From contig DATJQI010000018.1 of the NCBI GenBank assembly GCA_035505915.1, positions 1-49,788 of the forward strand: 49,788 bases of DNA, given 5' to 3'. Origin of the DNA: 40CM-2-70-7 sp035505915. Its GTDB lineage: Bacteria > Gemmatimonadota > Gemmatimonadetes > Gemmatimonadales > GWC2-71-9. Both the position numbers and the translations under genes were made by a program. This document shows, in pieces, positions 35,395 to 44,742 of the stretch. Below the pieces are notes generated by a model. That model saw only the letters and a program-made list of their open reading frames with translations. It was not told the origin of the DNA and made no database searches. The number at the start of each line of letters is the position of its first letter. The stretch's first letter is position 1.

Positions 35395-37827
35395 GTGGCT
35401 GCTAAGAAGCGTGTCGTGAAAAAGAAGAAGGCGAAGGCGGAAGAGAAGCCCGTTCCCGCCCCGGTTCCCGCGCCCAGGAAGCGCGCGGCCAAGCGTGTGG
35501 CCGCGCCGAAGGCGGAGGCGCCGGTGGTCGAGGACGCCGAGACCCTGCCCGCGACGAACGGGAAGGGCTCCCTCGTCATCGTGGAGTCTCCCACCAAGGC
35601 CAAGACCATCGGGAAGTACCTGGGACGCGGCTACACGGTGAAGGCCACCGTGGGTCACCTCCGGGATCTCCCGCGCCGGAAGCTCGGCGTCGACGTCGAC
35701 CACGGCTTCGCGCCCGAGTACGTCACCATCAAGGAGAAGGCCAAGACCCTCTCCGAAATCAAGAAGGCCGCCCGGTCCGCCTCCCAGGTCCTGATCGCCA
35801 CCGATCCGGACCGTGAAGGCGAAGCCATCGCGTGGCACGTGGCCGGCCAGCTGGGCAAGGGCGGCAAGGTCCGCCGGGTCCTCTTCCACGAGATCACGAA
35901 GGACGCGGTCAAGCTCGCTCTCGCCAACCCCCAGGACATCGATCAGAAGAAGGTGGACGCCCAGCAGGCCCGCCGGATCCTCGACCGGCTGGTGGGCTAC
36001 AAGGCCTCCCCGCTCCTCTGGAAGAGCATCAAGACCGGGCTTTCCGCGGGCCGGGTGCAGACCGTCGCCCTGCGGCTGATCTGTGAGCGCGAGGACGAGA
36101 TTCGGAAGTTCGTGCCCCAGGAGTACTGGACCATCGAGGCCGACCTCGAGAAGGACGGCCAGGCGTTCCAGGCCCGGCTCCACAAGCTCGACGGCGCCAA
36201 GCCGGACATCAAAGACCAGGCGACCGCCCAGGGGATCGTCGACGAGGCCTCCAAGCTCCCGTTCGTGGTCACCGAGGTCACGCGGAAAGAGCGGCGCCGG
36301 AATCCGCCCGCCCCTTTCATCACCAGCACCCTCCAGCAGGAAGCCGCCAAGCAGCTGGGCTTCTCCGCCAAGCGCACCATGCGCGCGGCCCAGGGCCTGT
36401 ACGAAGGGGTGGACGTGGGCGCCGAAGGCCCGGTGGGCCTCATCACCTACATGCGGACCGATTCGGTGCGCGTGGCCGATTCCGCGATCGAGCAAGCGCG
36501 CGAGTTCATCAACGCGAATTACGACCGGAAGTACCTGCCCGAGACGCCGAACGTCCACGTCGGGAAGCGGGGCGGTAACGCGCGGGTCCAGGACGCCCAC
36601 GAGGCGATCCGGCCGACCGAGGTGGGCCGGCGCCCCGAGGCGGTGAAGCAGTACCTCGAGTCGGACCTCTTCAAGCTCTATCAGCTCATCTGGCGGCGCT
36701 TCGTCGCGTCCCAGATGACGCCGGAGATCTACGAGCTGACCACGGTGGACTTCGACCTGGGGCGGTTCCTGTTCCGGTCCACGGGGTCGGTGGTGCTCTT
36801 CGACGGCTACCGCGTGCTCTTCCACGAGGGCCACGAGGCCGAAGACGCCAAGAGCGGGGACGATTTCGGCCCCATCCCGCCGCTCGTCCAGGGCGACCGC
36901 CCCACGCTCGTGAAGGTCAACCCCACCCAGCACTTCACCGAACCGCCGCCGCGGTTCAGCCAGGCGTCCCTCGTGAAAATGCTGGAGGAGCAGGGGATCG
37001 GGCGGCCGTCGACGTACGCCGCCATCATCTCCACGCTCCAGGCCCGCTGGTACGCCACCATGAAGGAGCGCCGGTTCTCGCCCACGCCCCTGGGCGAGAA
37101 GGTGTGGAAGGTGATGCAGCGCTGCTTCCCCGACACGTTCCAGGTCGGCTTCACCGCGCTGATGGAAACCGAGCTGGACAAGGTCGAAGACGGCGACTTG
37201 GCCTGGCAGCAGGTCCTGGGCGACTTCTGGGCTCCCTTCGCCGGCCAGCTGGCCGCCGTGGACGTCCAGCGGATCATCCACGACGTGCACGATCTGTCCA
37301 ACCTGCACCTCGAGCGCTGCCCCACCTGCGGGTCGCCGCTCGAAGTCCGCAGCGGACGGTTCGGGCCCTACATCGCGTGCGCGAAGTACCCGGCGGAGTG
37401 CAAGTTCTCGAAGCCCATCGGCCGGGAGAAGATCCCCGACAAGCCCACGGACGAGATCTGCAAGGAGTGCGGAGCCCCGATGGTCATCAAGACCGGGCGC
37501 TTCGGCGAGTTCCTGGCCTGCACCCGCTACCCCAAGTGCACCCACACGCGCCCCGTGCCCCTCGGGATCAAGTGCCCCAAGTGCGAAGTCGGCGATCTGG
37601 CGGAGCGGCGGACCAAGAAGGGCCGCAACTTCTACGGGTGCCTGCGTTACCCGGACTGCGACTTCTCGGTCTGGAACAAGCCGGTGGCGGTCAACTGTCC
37701 GAGCTGCGGCTATCTGGGGATGGAAGAGAAGCGCACCAAGACGATGGGAGTCTCCCGCAAGTGCCTGAAGTGCGGACACGAAATGGCGGTGGACGAAGCG
37801 GCCACCCCGGAGCCGGTCGCGGGCTGA
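35395..37827 (+). CDS. topA: DNA topoisomerase I (type IA)
   Basis: The start at GTG 35395 is preceded by GAAAGG and gives 810 residues. The first about 55 residues are a Lys/Ala/Pro-rich basic tail not part of the core. The TOPRIM domain starts at LVIVESPTKAKTI and includes ATDPDREGEAIAWH. The active-site Tyr lies in GLITYMRTDSVRVAD, followed by EAIRPTEVGRRPE and GRPSTYAAIISTLQ. Three or four C-terminal zinc ribbons follow (CPTCGSPLEV...C, CKECGAPMVI...C, CPKCEVGDL...C, CPSCGYLGM...C). It relaxes negative supercoils. Its stop overlaps trmFO. Confidence 0.96.
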   Translation: MAAKKRVVKKKKAKAEEKPVPAPVPAPRKRAAKRVAAPKAEAPVVEDAETLPATNGKGSLVIVESPTKAKTIGKYLGRGYTVKATVGHLRDLPRRKLGVDVDHGFAPEYVTIKEKAKTLSEIKKAARSASQVLIATDPDREGEAIAWHVAGQLGKGGKVRRVLFHEITKDAVKLALANPQDIDQKKVDAQQARRILDRLVGYKASPLLWKSIKTGLSAGRVQTVALRLICEREDEIRKFVPQEYWTIEADLEKDGQAFQARLHKLDGAKPDIKDQATAQGIVDEASKLPFVVTEVTRKERRRNPPAPFITSTLQQEAAKQLGFSAKRTMRAAQGLYEGVDVGAEGPVGLITYMRTDSVRVADSAIEQAREFINANYDRKYLPETPNVHVGKRGGNARVQDAHEAIRPTEVGRRPEAVKQYLESDLFKLYQLIWRRFVASQMTPEIYELTTVDFDLGRFLFRSTGSVVLFDGYRVLFHEGHEAEDAKSGDDFGPIPPLVQGDRPTLVKVNPTQHFTEPPPRFSQASLVKMLEEQGIGRPSTYAAIISTLQARWYATMKERRFSPTPLGEKVWKVMQRCFPDTFQVGFTALMETELDKVEDGDLAWQQVLGDFWAPFAGQLAAVDVQRIIHDVHDLSNLHLERCPTCGSPLEVRSGRFGPYIACAKYPAECKFSKPIGREKIPDKPTDEICKECGAPMVIKTGRFGEFLACTRYPKCTHTRPVPLGIKCPKCEVGDLAERRTKKGRNFYGCLRYPDCDFSVWNKPVAVNCPSCGYLGMEEKRTKTMGVSRKCLKCGHEMAVDEAATPEPVAG

Positions 37828-39140
37828 ACGCCTCCGTCGTCGGCGGTGGCCTGGCCGGGTGCGAGGCCGCCTGGGCCCTGGCCCGGCACGGCGTGACGGT
37901 GACCCTCCACGAGATGCGCCCGGGGCACGGCACCCCCGCCCACCAGACCGATTCCCTGGCCGAGCTGGTCTGCAGCAACTCCTTCAAGTCGGTCGACGTC
38001 ACCAACGCCCACGGACTGCTCAAGGCCGAAATGCGGCTGCTGGGCAGCATCACCCTCGAGGCCGCCGACGCTGCGCGGGTGCCGGGCGGCGCGGCGCTGG
38101 CCGTGGACCGCACCGTCTTCGCCGCCGCCATCCACGGGCGCATCACCGGCCACCCCAACATCACCCTGGTGCGGAACGAAGTGACCGTGCTCCCCACCCC
38201 CGCCGTGATCGCGACCGGTCCCCTCACGTCGGACGCGCTGTCCGCCGCCATCGCCGCGCGCCTCGGCGCCACGGCCCTCGCGTTCTGGGACGCCATCGCC
38301 CCCATCGTCTCGGCGGACTCCCTCGATCCGAGCCGGCTCTTCCGCGCCTCCCGATACGGCAAAGGGGGCGGGGACGACTACCTGAACGCGCCGATGTCCG
38401 AGCCGGAGTACGATGCGTTCGTGGCGGCGCTCCGGACCGGCGACCAGTACGCCCCGAACCACGAATTCGACCAGATCCGGTATTTCGAGGGGTGTCTGCC
38501 CGTGGAGGAGATGGCGGCGCGGGGGCGGGACGTGCTCCGCTTCGGGCCCATGAAGCCCGTCGGGCTCCCGGATCCGCGGACCGGGCGCGAAGCGTTCGCC
38601 GTGGTCCAGCTCCGCCAGGAAGACCGGGCGGGCCAGATGTGGAACCTGGTGGGCTTCCAGACCCGGCTGCGGAAGGGAGACCAGGAGCGGGTCTTCCGGA
38701 CCATCCCGGGCCTCGCCAACGCGGAGTTCCTCCGTCACGGGTCCATTCACCGGAACGCCTACCTCAACGCGCCCGCCGCGCTCACCCCCCACCTCTCCGC
38801 GAAGGACGACGCCCGGCTCCTGTTCGCGGGCCAGCTCACCGGCGTGGAGGGATACACGGAGTCTTCGGCCACCGGGATCCTGGCCGGAATCAACCTGGCG
38901 CGGATCCTTTCCGGCGCCGACCCGCTGGTCCCGCCGCCCACCACCATGCTGGGGGCGCTGTACCGCCACCTCCGCGAGGCCGATCCGGCCGATTTCCAGC
39001 CGATGAACGCCAACTTCGGTCTCCTGGAACCGCTCGAGCGCGCGCCGAAGGACAAGGCGAAGAAGAAAGCGATGCTCGCCGAGCGGGCCCTCGCCGCGAT
39101 GCGCGCGTTCGCCGGCGCCGTCGCCGGAGTCCCCGCGTGA
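37824..39140 (+). CDS. trmFO: TrmFO, folate-dependent tRNA (uracil-54-C5) methyltransferase, apparent CTG start
   Basis: The frame carries the FAD-binding motif VVGGGLAGCEAAWALA starting four residues after a CTG at 37824. No ATG, GTG or TTG occurs upstream in the local frame, and any downstream start would delete the FAD motif. The CTG lies in a CTGA overlap with the topA stop, so I call a 438-residue protein, the usual TrmFO length. Other signatures are LHEMRPG, HQTDSLAELVCSNSFKS, and FEGCLPVEEMAARG with the second conserved Cys. It methylates U54 to T in tRNA using methylenetetrahydrofolate and FADH2. Confidence 0.9.
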   Translation: MNASVVGGGLAGCEAAWALARHGVTVTLHEMRPGHGTPAHQTDSLAELVCSNSFKSVDVTNAHGLLKAEMRLLGSITLEAADAARVPGGAALAVDRTVFAAAIHGRITGHPNITLVRNEVTVLPTPAVIATGPLTSDALSAAIAARLGATALAFWDAIAPIVSADSLDPSRLFRASRYGKGGGDDYLNAPMSEPEYDAFVAALRTGDQYAPNHEFDQIRYFEGCLPVEEMAARGRDVLRFGPMKPVGLPDPRTGREAFAVVQLRQEDRAGQMWNLVGFQTRLRKGDQERVFRTIPGLANAEFLRHGSIHRNAYLNAPAALTPHLSAKDDARLLFAGQLTGVEGYTESSATGILAGINLARILSGADPLVPPPTTMLGALYRHLREADPADFQPMNANFGLLEPLERAPKDKAKKKAMLAERALAAMRAFAGAVAGVPA

Positions 39141-40045
39141 GACCGGACATCGAGCGGTTCGCCGACTTCCTGGCCAAGGAGCGGAACGACTCGCCGCACA
39201 CGGTGAAGGCCTACGTGCGGGACGTGACCGCCTTCGCCGACTTCGCCGACCGGTTCTACGGCGCGCCTTGGTCCTGGAAGGGCGTGGACCGCCTCGCCAT
39301 CCGCGGCTTTCTGGGCTCGCTCGAAGCCCGGCGCCAGGCCCGCGCCTCCGCCGCCCGCGCCCTGTCCGCGCTCCGCACGTTCTACCGGTACCTGAGCCTG
39401 GTGGACGGCCTCGAGGTCAATCCCGCCAAGGCGGCCCGGACCCCGAAGCGCGGGCGCACGCTGCCGACCCACCTGGACCGCACCGAGGTGGAGCTCCTGT
39501 TCGCGGAAGCCGAGCGCCGTGCGGGGGACGGAGGGTTCCGTGAGGTGCGGGACCTGGCCATGCTCGAGCTCTTCTATTCGACCGGCATGCGGCTGTCGGA
39601 GCTCGCGGGCCTGAACCTGGACGACCTGGATCTCGTGTCGGACCAGGTGAAGGTGAGGGGAAAAGGCAGGAAGGAGCGGATCGTTCCGGTGGGGCAGCAC
39701 GCCGTCGCCGCGCTTCGCGTCTACGGGGCTCAGCGGGACACGCGCCTGGCCCTCTCCGGGGGAGACCGGCGGGCGTTCTTTCTCAATCAGCGGGGCGCCC
39801 GCCTCACCCCCCGCGGTGTTCAGCTGGCGATGAAAGACCTCCTCGGCGCCCTGGCCCGGGGCCGGGATCTGCACGTGCACTCGCTGCGGCATTCGTTCGC
39901 CACCCACCTCCTGGATGCGGGAGCCGATCTCCGCGCCGTGCAGGAGCTTCTGGGCCACGCCTCGCTCAGTACCACCCAGGTGTATACTCATACGTCCGTC
40001 GAACGGCTCAAGAAGGTCTATCACCAGGCCCATCCGCGGGCCTAG
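39137..40045 (+). CDS. xerC: XerC/XerD tyrosine recombinase
   Basis: The GTG start at 39137 overlaps the trmFO stop and gives 302 residues. The SAM-like core-binding domain (about 5-90, FADFLAKERNDSPHTVKAYVRD) is followed by the catalytic domain. The catalytic set is Arg in STGMRLSEL, Lys in VRGKGRKER, HSLRHSFATHLL, HASLSTTQVYTHT and the nucleophile Tyr in the last. Xer recombinases resolve chromosome dimers at dif. The topA-trmFO-xerC-hslV-hslU order is the common housekeeping arrangement, so this is not a mobile-element integrase. C versus D cannot be settled by eye. Confidence 0.92.
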   Translation: MRPDIERFADFLAKERNDSPHTVKAYVRDVTAFADFADRFYGAPWSWKGVDRLAIRGFLGSLEARRQARASAARALSALRTFYRYLSLVDGLEVNPAKAARTPKRGRTLPTHLDRTEVELLFAEAERRAGDGGFREVRDLAMLELFYSTGMRLSELAGLNLDDLDLVSDQVKVRGKGRKERIVPVGQHAVAALRVYGAQRDTRLALSGGDRRAFFLNQRGARLTPRGVQLAMKDLLGALARGRDLHVHSLRHSFATHLLDAGADLRAVQELLGHASLSTTQVYTHTSVERLKKVYHQAHPRA

Positions 40046-40058
40046 AGGGAATGCCGCA

Positions 40059-40598
40059 GTGCCGCTGCCCACGATCTACAGCACCACCATCCTTTGCGTC
40101 CGCCGGGACGGCCGCGTCGCCATGGGCGGCGACGGCCAGGTCACGGTGGGTGACACGGTGATGAAGGGGAACGCGGTGAAGGTGCGGGCCCTGAAGGGCG
40201 GGAAGATCCTCGCGGGGTTCGCGGGTTCCGCGGCCGACTCGTTCACGCTCTTCGAAAAGTTCGAGGAGAAGCTGGAGCGCTATCCGGGCAACCTCTCCCG
40301 CGCCGCGGTGGAGCTGGCCAAGGACTGGCGCTCGGACCGCGTCCTGCGGCGCCTCGAGGCTCTGCTGGTGGTGGCGGACAAGGACAACGGCTTTGTCCTG
40401 TCGGGCTCGGGCGAGCTGATCGAGCCCGACGACGGCGTCCTGGCCATCGGCTCCGGCGGGCCCTACGCCCTGGCCGCGGCCCGGGCGCTCCTGGCGGGTA
40501 CGGCCATGCCGGCCCGGGAGATCGTGGAGCGGGCCCTCCACATCGCCGCCGACATCTGCATCTACACCAACACCCACCTCACCGTCCTCGAGCTGTGA
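40059..40598 (+). CDS. hslV: HslV (ClpQ) protease subunit with N-terminal propeptide
   Basis: The GTG start at 40059 after AGAGGGAA gives 179 residues. The catalytic Thr pair lies at STTILCVRRDG, so about eight residues (MPLPTIYS) must be removed to free Thr1. Many HslV proteins lose only Met. Family motifs: MGGDGQVTVGDTVMKG, KVRAL, GFAGSAADSF, and the Gly/Ser-rich SGSGELIEP and AIGSGGPYA. It forms the proteolytic dodecamer of the HslUV complex. Its stop overlaps hslU. Confidence 0.95.
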   Translation: MPLPTIYSTTILCVRRDGRVAMGGDGQVTVGDTVMKGNAVKVRALKGGKILAGFAGSAADSFTLFEKFEEKLERYPGNLSRAAVELAKDWRSDRVLRRLEALLVVADKDNGFVLSGSGELIEPDDGVLAIGSGGPYALAAARALLAGTAMPAREIVERALHIAADICIYTNTHLTVLEL

Positions 40599-42103
40599 CC
40601 CCCCCGTCCGACGCCGACCGGGTCCCGGGGCCCCCGGCGGGCCCGGTGCCCGAACCCGATCCGCTCCCCTGGCTCGAGGAGCTGCCGCCCAAGAAGATCG
40701 TGGCGGAGCTGGACCGGTACATCGTGGGGCAGGGCGCCGCCAAGAAGGCGGTGGCCATCGCGGTACGGAACCGGTGGCGGCGGGCGCAGGCGCCCGAGGA
40801 GATCCGGGACGAGATCCTCCCCAACAACATCATCATGATCGGGCCGACGGGCGTCGGGAAAACCGAGATCGCCCGCCGGCTCGCGCGCCTGGCCGGCGCT
40901 CCCTTCCTCAAGGTCGAGGCCTCGAAGTTCACCGAAGTGGGATACGTGGGCCGGGATGTGGAGTCGATGGTCCGCGAGCTGGCCGACGCCGCCATCAACA
41001 TGGTGCGGGGGGAGCGCGAGGACGAAGTCTATCCCGTCGCCGAGCAACGGGCCGAAGAGCGCCTGCTCGACCTGCTGCTGCCGCCGGTGGAGCCGCCCCC
41101 GACTCCTCCGCCCCCGAGCCCGGCGGGCGGCGAGGCCCGGCCCCTCTTCGTGGTCTCCTCCAAGGGCGATGTGACGCCCAAGCCGGCCGCGGGAGGCACC
41201 GAGGGGGGCGAGGAGCGCCGCCGCCGCACCCGCGAGAAGCTCCGGCAGCAGCTGAAGGAAGGGACGCTGGAGGAGCGGGACGTGGAGATCGAGGTGCAGC
41301 AGCAGAGCTACCCGGCGCTCGATCTGATGCAGCCCCCGCAGGGGATGGAGGGGACCGACGTCAACTTCACCGAGATGCTCCAGGATCTCATTCCCAAACG
41401 GAAAAAGCGGCGGACCGTGCATCTGCACGAAGCCCGCCGGGTCCTGATCGACGAAGAGCTGAAGAAGCTGGTCGACATGGACGACGTGGTGAACGAGGCG
41501 CTGGACCGGGTGGAGAACCACGGCCTGATCTTCATCGACGAGATCGACAAGATCGCCGGCGAGCGGAACACCGCCGGCCCCGACGTCTCCCGGGAGGGTG
41601 TGCAGCGGGATCTGCTGCCCATCGTCGAAGGGTCCACGGTGCAGACCCGCTACGGCTACGTCCGCACCGACCACATCCTGTTCATCGCGGCGGGTGCGTT
41701 CCACGTTTCGAAGCCGTCCGACCTGATCCCCGAGCTCCAGGGGCGGTTCCCGGTGCGGGTGGAGCTGACCCCTTTGACCGAGGCCGACTTCGTCCGCATC
41801 ATGACGGAGCCGGAGAACGCGCTCACCAAGCAATACGCCGCGCTGTGCGCCGTGGAAGGGGCGACCCTGGAGTTCACCACGGACGGCGTCGCGGAGATCG
41901 CGCGGATCGCGGCGCGGGTCAACGAGCGGATGGAGAACATCGGGGCCCGCCGCCTGCACACCGTCCTCACCACACTCCTCGAAGAGGTTCTCTTCGAGCT
42001 GCCCGACTATCCGACCAAGAAAATCGTCTTCGACGCGAAGGCGGTGAAGGAGCGGCTGGAGAAGATCGTCGACGACGAAGACCTGAGGCGCTACATCCTC
42101 TAG
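40595..42103 (+). CDS. hslU: HslU (ClpY) AAA+ unfoldase subunit
   Basis: The 502-residue protein starts at GTG 40595. It has a Pro-rich first 25 residues, then LPPKKIVAELDRYIVGQ, Walker A GPTGVGKTE, the pore loop FTEVGYVGRDVES, and Walker B LIFIDEIDKIAG. The last residues, RRYIL, are the C-terminal tail that inserts into HslV. The I-domain (about 150-275) holds a proline-rich insert (PPTPPPPSP) and a charged RRRRTREK helix. Otherwise the length is slightly above the usual 440-470. It unfolds substrates and feeds them to HslV. Confidence 0.96.
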   Translation: MTPPSDADRVPGPPAGPVPEPDPLPWLEELPPKKIVAELDRYIVGQGAAKKAVAIAVRNRWRRAQAPEEIRDEILPNNIIMIGPTGVGKTEIARRLARLAGAPFLKVEASKFTEVGYVGRDVESMVRELADAAINMVRGEREDEVYPVAEQRAEERLLDLLLPPVEPPPTPPPPSPAGGEARPLFVVSSKGDVTPKPAAGGTEGGEERRRRTREKLRQQLKEGTLEERDVEIEVQQQSYPALDLMQPPQGMEGTDVNFTEMLQDLIPKRKKRRTVHLHEARRVLIDEELKKLVDMDDVVNEALDRVENHGLIFIDEIDKIAGERNTAGPDVSREGVQRDLLPIVEGSTVQTRYGYVRTDHILFIAAGAFHVSKPSDLIPELQGRFPVRVELTPLTEADFVRIMTEPENALTKQYAALCAVEGATLEFTTDGVAEIARIAARVNERMENIGARRLHTVLTTLLEEVLFELPDYPTKKIVFDAKAVKERLEKIVDDEDLRRYIL

Positions 42104-42105
42104 AC

Positions 42106-42134
42106 TTGTCCCGCCTCGCCGCCCCATGTAAAAT
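42106..42134 (+). promoter_or_regulatory. Putative sigma-70 promoter for argF-gcvT
   Basis: TTGTCC (42106-42111, 4/6), a 17-base spacer and TAAAAT (42129-42134, 5/6) lie in the hslU-argF gap. GGGAG at about 42171 serves argF. Confidence 0.6.
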
Positions 42135-42178
42135 CCGCAGGGTTCATCCTGTCATTTTGACCTGTCCCCAGGGAGCCA

Positions 42179-43084
42179 ATGTCCAAGCGCGATTTCCTGG
42201 CTATCACCGATTTCTCGAAGGACGAGGTGGTCCGGCTGTTCGACCTGGCCGCGAGGATGAAATCGGGCCAGTACCGCGAGACCCCCCTCGCCGGCCAGAC
42301 CCTGGCGATGATCTTCGCCAAGTCGAGCACGCGAACCCGCGTCTCCTTCGAAGTGGGCACCTACCAGCTCGGCGGCCATGCCCTGTTCCTCTCGTCCCGC
42401 GACATCCAGATCGGGCGGGGCGAGCCGATCCCGGACACGGCGCGCGTCCTCTCCCGCTATGTCGACGGCATCATGATCCGCACCTTCGACCACGCCGAGG
42501 TCGAGGAGCTGGCGCGCTTCGCCAGCATCCCGGTGATCAACGGACTCACCGACCTCACCCACCCCTGCCAGGTGTTGGCGGACCTGTTCACGGTGCGGGA
42601 AGCGTTGGGCACGTGGGAAGGGAAGCGGATCGCGTGGATCGGGGACGGAAACAATATGGCCAACGCGTGGCTCGAGGCGGCGCAGGTGCTGGGCTTCGAG
42701 CTGCGGCTCGCCTGTCCGGAGGGTTTCGAGCCGAACCACGACAAGTTCGAGGCGGCGGGGGCCAGGGCCCGCGTGACGGTCACCGAGTCTCCCGAAGAGG
42801 CCGTGGAAGGCGCTCACGTGGTGAACACGGACGTCTGGGCCTCGATGGGCCAGGAAGGCGAGGCCGAGAGCCGCCGAAACGCCTTCAAGGGCTACACCGT
42901 AGACAAGGCTCTGATGAAGCAGGCCGACCCCAAGGCCATCTTCCTGCACTGCCTCCCGGCGCACCGCGGTGAAGAGGTGACGGCCGAGGTGATCGAAGGG
43001 GCCCAGTCCCGGGTATGGGATGAAGCCGAGAACCGGTTGCACGTACAGAAGGCGCTCCTCGTCACCCTGATGGGCTCACGCTGA
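42179..43084 (+). CDS. argF: Ornithine carbamoyltransferase
   Basis: The 301-residue enzyme joins carbamoyl phosphate to ornithine, giving citrulline in arginine synthesis. It has the carbamoyl-phosphate motif SSTRTRVSFE, the HPCQVLADL motif, and the ornithine-side loop FLHCLPAHRGEEV with the active Cys. The MIRTFDHAEVEELA segment fits OTC rather than aspartate carbamoyltransferase. No other arg gene is near, so it stands as a single pathway gene ahead of gcvT. ATG 42179 has GGGAG upstream. Confidence 0.95.
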   Translation: MSKRDFLAITDFSKDEVVRLFDLAARMKSGQYRETPLAGQTLAMIFAKSSTRTRVSFEVGTYQLGGHALFLSSRDIQIGRGEPIPDTARVLSRYVDGIMIRTFDHAEVEELARFASIPVINGLTDLTHPCQVLADLFTVREALGTWEGKRIAWIGDGNNMANAWLEAAQVLGFELRLACPEGFEPNHDKFEAAGARARVTVTESPEEAVEGAHVVNTDVWASMGQEGEAESRRNAFKGYTVDKALMKQADPKAIFLHCLPAHRGEEVTAEVIEGAQSRVWDEAENRLHVQKALLVTLMGSR

Positions 43085-43100
43085 TCTCCCGAGGTTCCGG

Positions 43101-44219
43101 ATGACCGACGCATCCCCCCCCGCTCCCCTGAAGCGCACGCCCCTCCACGACGTCCACGTCGCGCTGGGCGCCAAGATGGTCCCGTTCGGCGGTTACGAGA
43201 TGCCGGTGACCTATCCGGCCGGCATCGGGGCCGAGCACAAGGCGGTCCGGACCGACGTCGGGATCTTCGACGTGTCCCACATGGGGGAGTTCGAGATCAC
43301 GGGGCCCGACCGGAACGCCTTCGTGCAGATGGTCACGTGCAACGACGTCGCCGCGCTCGCGCCGGGTCAGGCGCAGTATTCGGCCATCCTCACCCCGAAG
43401 GGGACCTTCGTCGACGACTGCCTGGTCTACCGGTTCGAGGACAAGCTGATGATGGTCGTGAACGCCTCGAACATCGACAAGGACTGGGAGCACATCGTGG
43501 CGCAGAAGGGGGGCGCGAATGTCCGGCTCCGCAACATCTCGGACGACGTCGGCCTCCTCGCCATTCAGGGCCCGCGCGCCGAGGCGCTGCTCACGCCGCT
43601 CGCGAACATCAGGGCGAAGGACATTCCCTACTATCAGTTCGCGGACGGAAAGGTGGCCGGCGTGCAGTGTTTCATCTCGCGTACCGGGTACACCGGAGAG
43701 GACGGGTTCGAGCTGTACTGCCGCGCGCAGGACTCGGAGAAGCTCTGGCACGCGCTGGCGGGCCAGGGCCGGGCGGAACCGTGCGGCCTGGGCGCCCGGG
43801 ACACGCTCCGTCTCGAAGCGGGCCTGCCCCTGTACGGCAACGACATCGACGACACGACCACGCCGCTCGAAGCCGGACTCAACTTCATCGTGAAGCTCGA
43901 AAAGGGCGCGTCGTTCACCGGACAGATGGCCCTGAAAAAGCAGAAGCTCGACGGGGTCACCCGGCGCCTGGTGGGGTTCAAGATGACGGACCCCAAGGCC
44001 ATCGCCCGTCACGGCTACCCCGCGTTCCTGGACGGCCGGCAGGTGGACCAGGTCCGCAGCGGCACCGTGACCCCCACCGTCAACGCGCCCATCGGGACCG
44101 TGTATCTGCCCAGGGAGCAGGCCAAGGCGGGCACCAGGTTCGAGGTCGAGATCCGCGGGAAGCGGGCCGTCGCCCTAGTCGTGAAGCTGCCGTTCGTGCC
44201 GCACCACACCAAGAAATAG
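43101..44219 (+). CDS. gcvT: Aminomethyltransferase, glycine cleavage T protein
   Basis: The 372-residue protein has LKRTPLHDVHVALGAKMVPFGGYEMPV, the typical GcvT opening. Also present are GIFDVSHMGEFEITG, the folate region YSAILTPKGTFVDD, the SRTGYTGEDGFELYC motif, and ARDTLRLEAGLPLYGNDID. It moves the aminomethyl carbon from the H protein to tetrahydrofolate. gcvH and gcvP are not in the window. It follows argF by 16 bases and probably shares its promoter. Confidence 0.95.
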   Translation: MTDASPPAPLKRTPLHDVHVALGAKMVPFGGYEMPVTYPAGIGAEHKAVRTDVGIFDVSHMGEFEITGPDRNAFVQMVTCNDVAALAPGQAQYSAILTPKGTFVDDCLVYRFEDKLMMVVNASNIDKDWEHIVAQKGGANVRLRNISDDVGLLAIQGPRAEALLTPLANIRAKDIPYYQFADGKVAGVQCFISRTGYTGEDGFELYCRAQDSEKLWHALAGQGRAEPCGLGARDTLRLEAGLPLYGNDIDDTTTPLEAGLNFIVKLEKGASFTGQMALKKQKLDGVTRRLVGFKMTDPKAIARHGYPAFLDGRQVDQVRSGTVTPTVNAPIGTVYLPREQAKAGTRFEVEIRGKRAVALVVKLPFVPHHTKK

Positions 44220-44242
44220 ACGGTTAGGCGGTCAGGAGAGAC

Positions 44243-44722
44243 ATGAGGATCGGGATACTGACGGTTTCGGATCTCGGCGCCCAAGGGCGGCGCGAGGACA
44301 CGTCGGGCGATACGATCGCGGCGTGGGCGTCCCGGCGCGGGTACGACGTGATGGTCAGGAGCGTCGTGCCCGACGAGACCAACCTCATCGTTTCGAAGCT
44401 CACCCGCTGGGCCGACTCGGGCGAAGTGGACGTGGTGCTCACCACGGGGGGCACGGGCCTCTCCGAGCGGGACGTGACGCCGGAGGCGACGGTCGCGGCC
44501 ATCGAGCGCCCGGTGCCCGGCATCGCGGAGGCGCTCCGCGCGCGCGGCGCGAAGGGGTTTCCCCGGGCCTGGCTGTCGCGCGGGATCGCCGGGATCCGGG
44601 GCCAGACCCTGATCGTGAACCTGGCCGGGTCGCCCGGGGCCGTGAAGGACGCGCTCCCGGTGCTGGACGGGCTGCTCGAGCATGCCGTGTCCATCCTCCG
44701 CGGGGAACCCACTGACCACTGA
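44243..44722 (+). CDS. MogA/MoaB-family molybdopterin adenylyltransferase
   Basis: The 159-residue protein begins MRIGILTVSDLGAQG and has LTTGGTGLSERDVTPEAT, the nucleotide and molybdopterin binding loop of MogA/MoaB/MoeA. NLAGSPGAVKDALPVL lies near the end. The family activates molybdopterin with ATP before molybdenum insertion. MogA and MoaB cannot be separated by eye, and no other moa/moe gene is nearby. The repeat-rich CTGACCCCTGGCCCCTGAC stretch after it leads into the next gene. Confidence 0.88.
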   Translation: MRIGILTVSDLGAQGRREDTSGDTIAAWASRRGYDVMVRSVVPDETNLIVSKLTRWADSGEVDVVLTTGGTGLSERDVTPEATVAAIERPVPGIAEALRARGAKGFPRAWLSRGIAGIRGQTLIVNLAGSPGAVKDALPVLDGLLEHAVSILRGEPTDH

Positions 44723-44742
44723 CCCCTGGCCCCTGACTCCCG

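Noticed and set aside
39137..40045. Phage or element integrase
   Set aside because: The tyrosine recombinase sits in the standard topA-trmFO-xerC-hslVU housekeeping order, with no tRNA, att repeat or mobile genes near.
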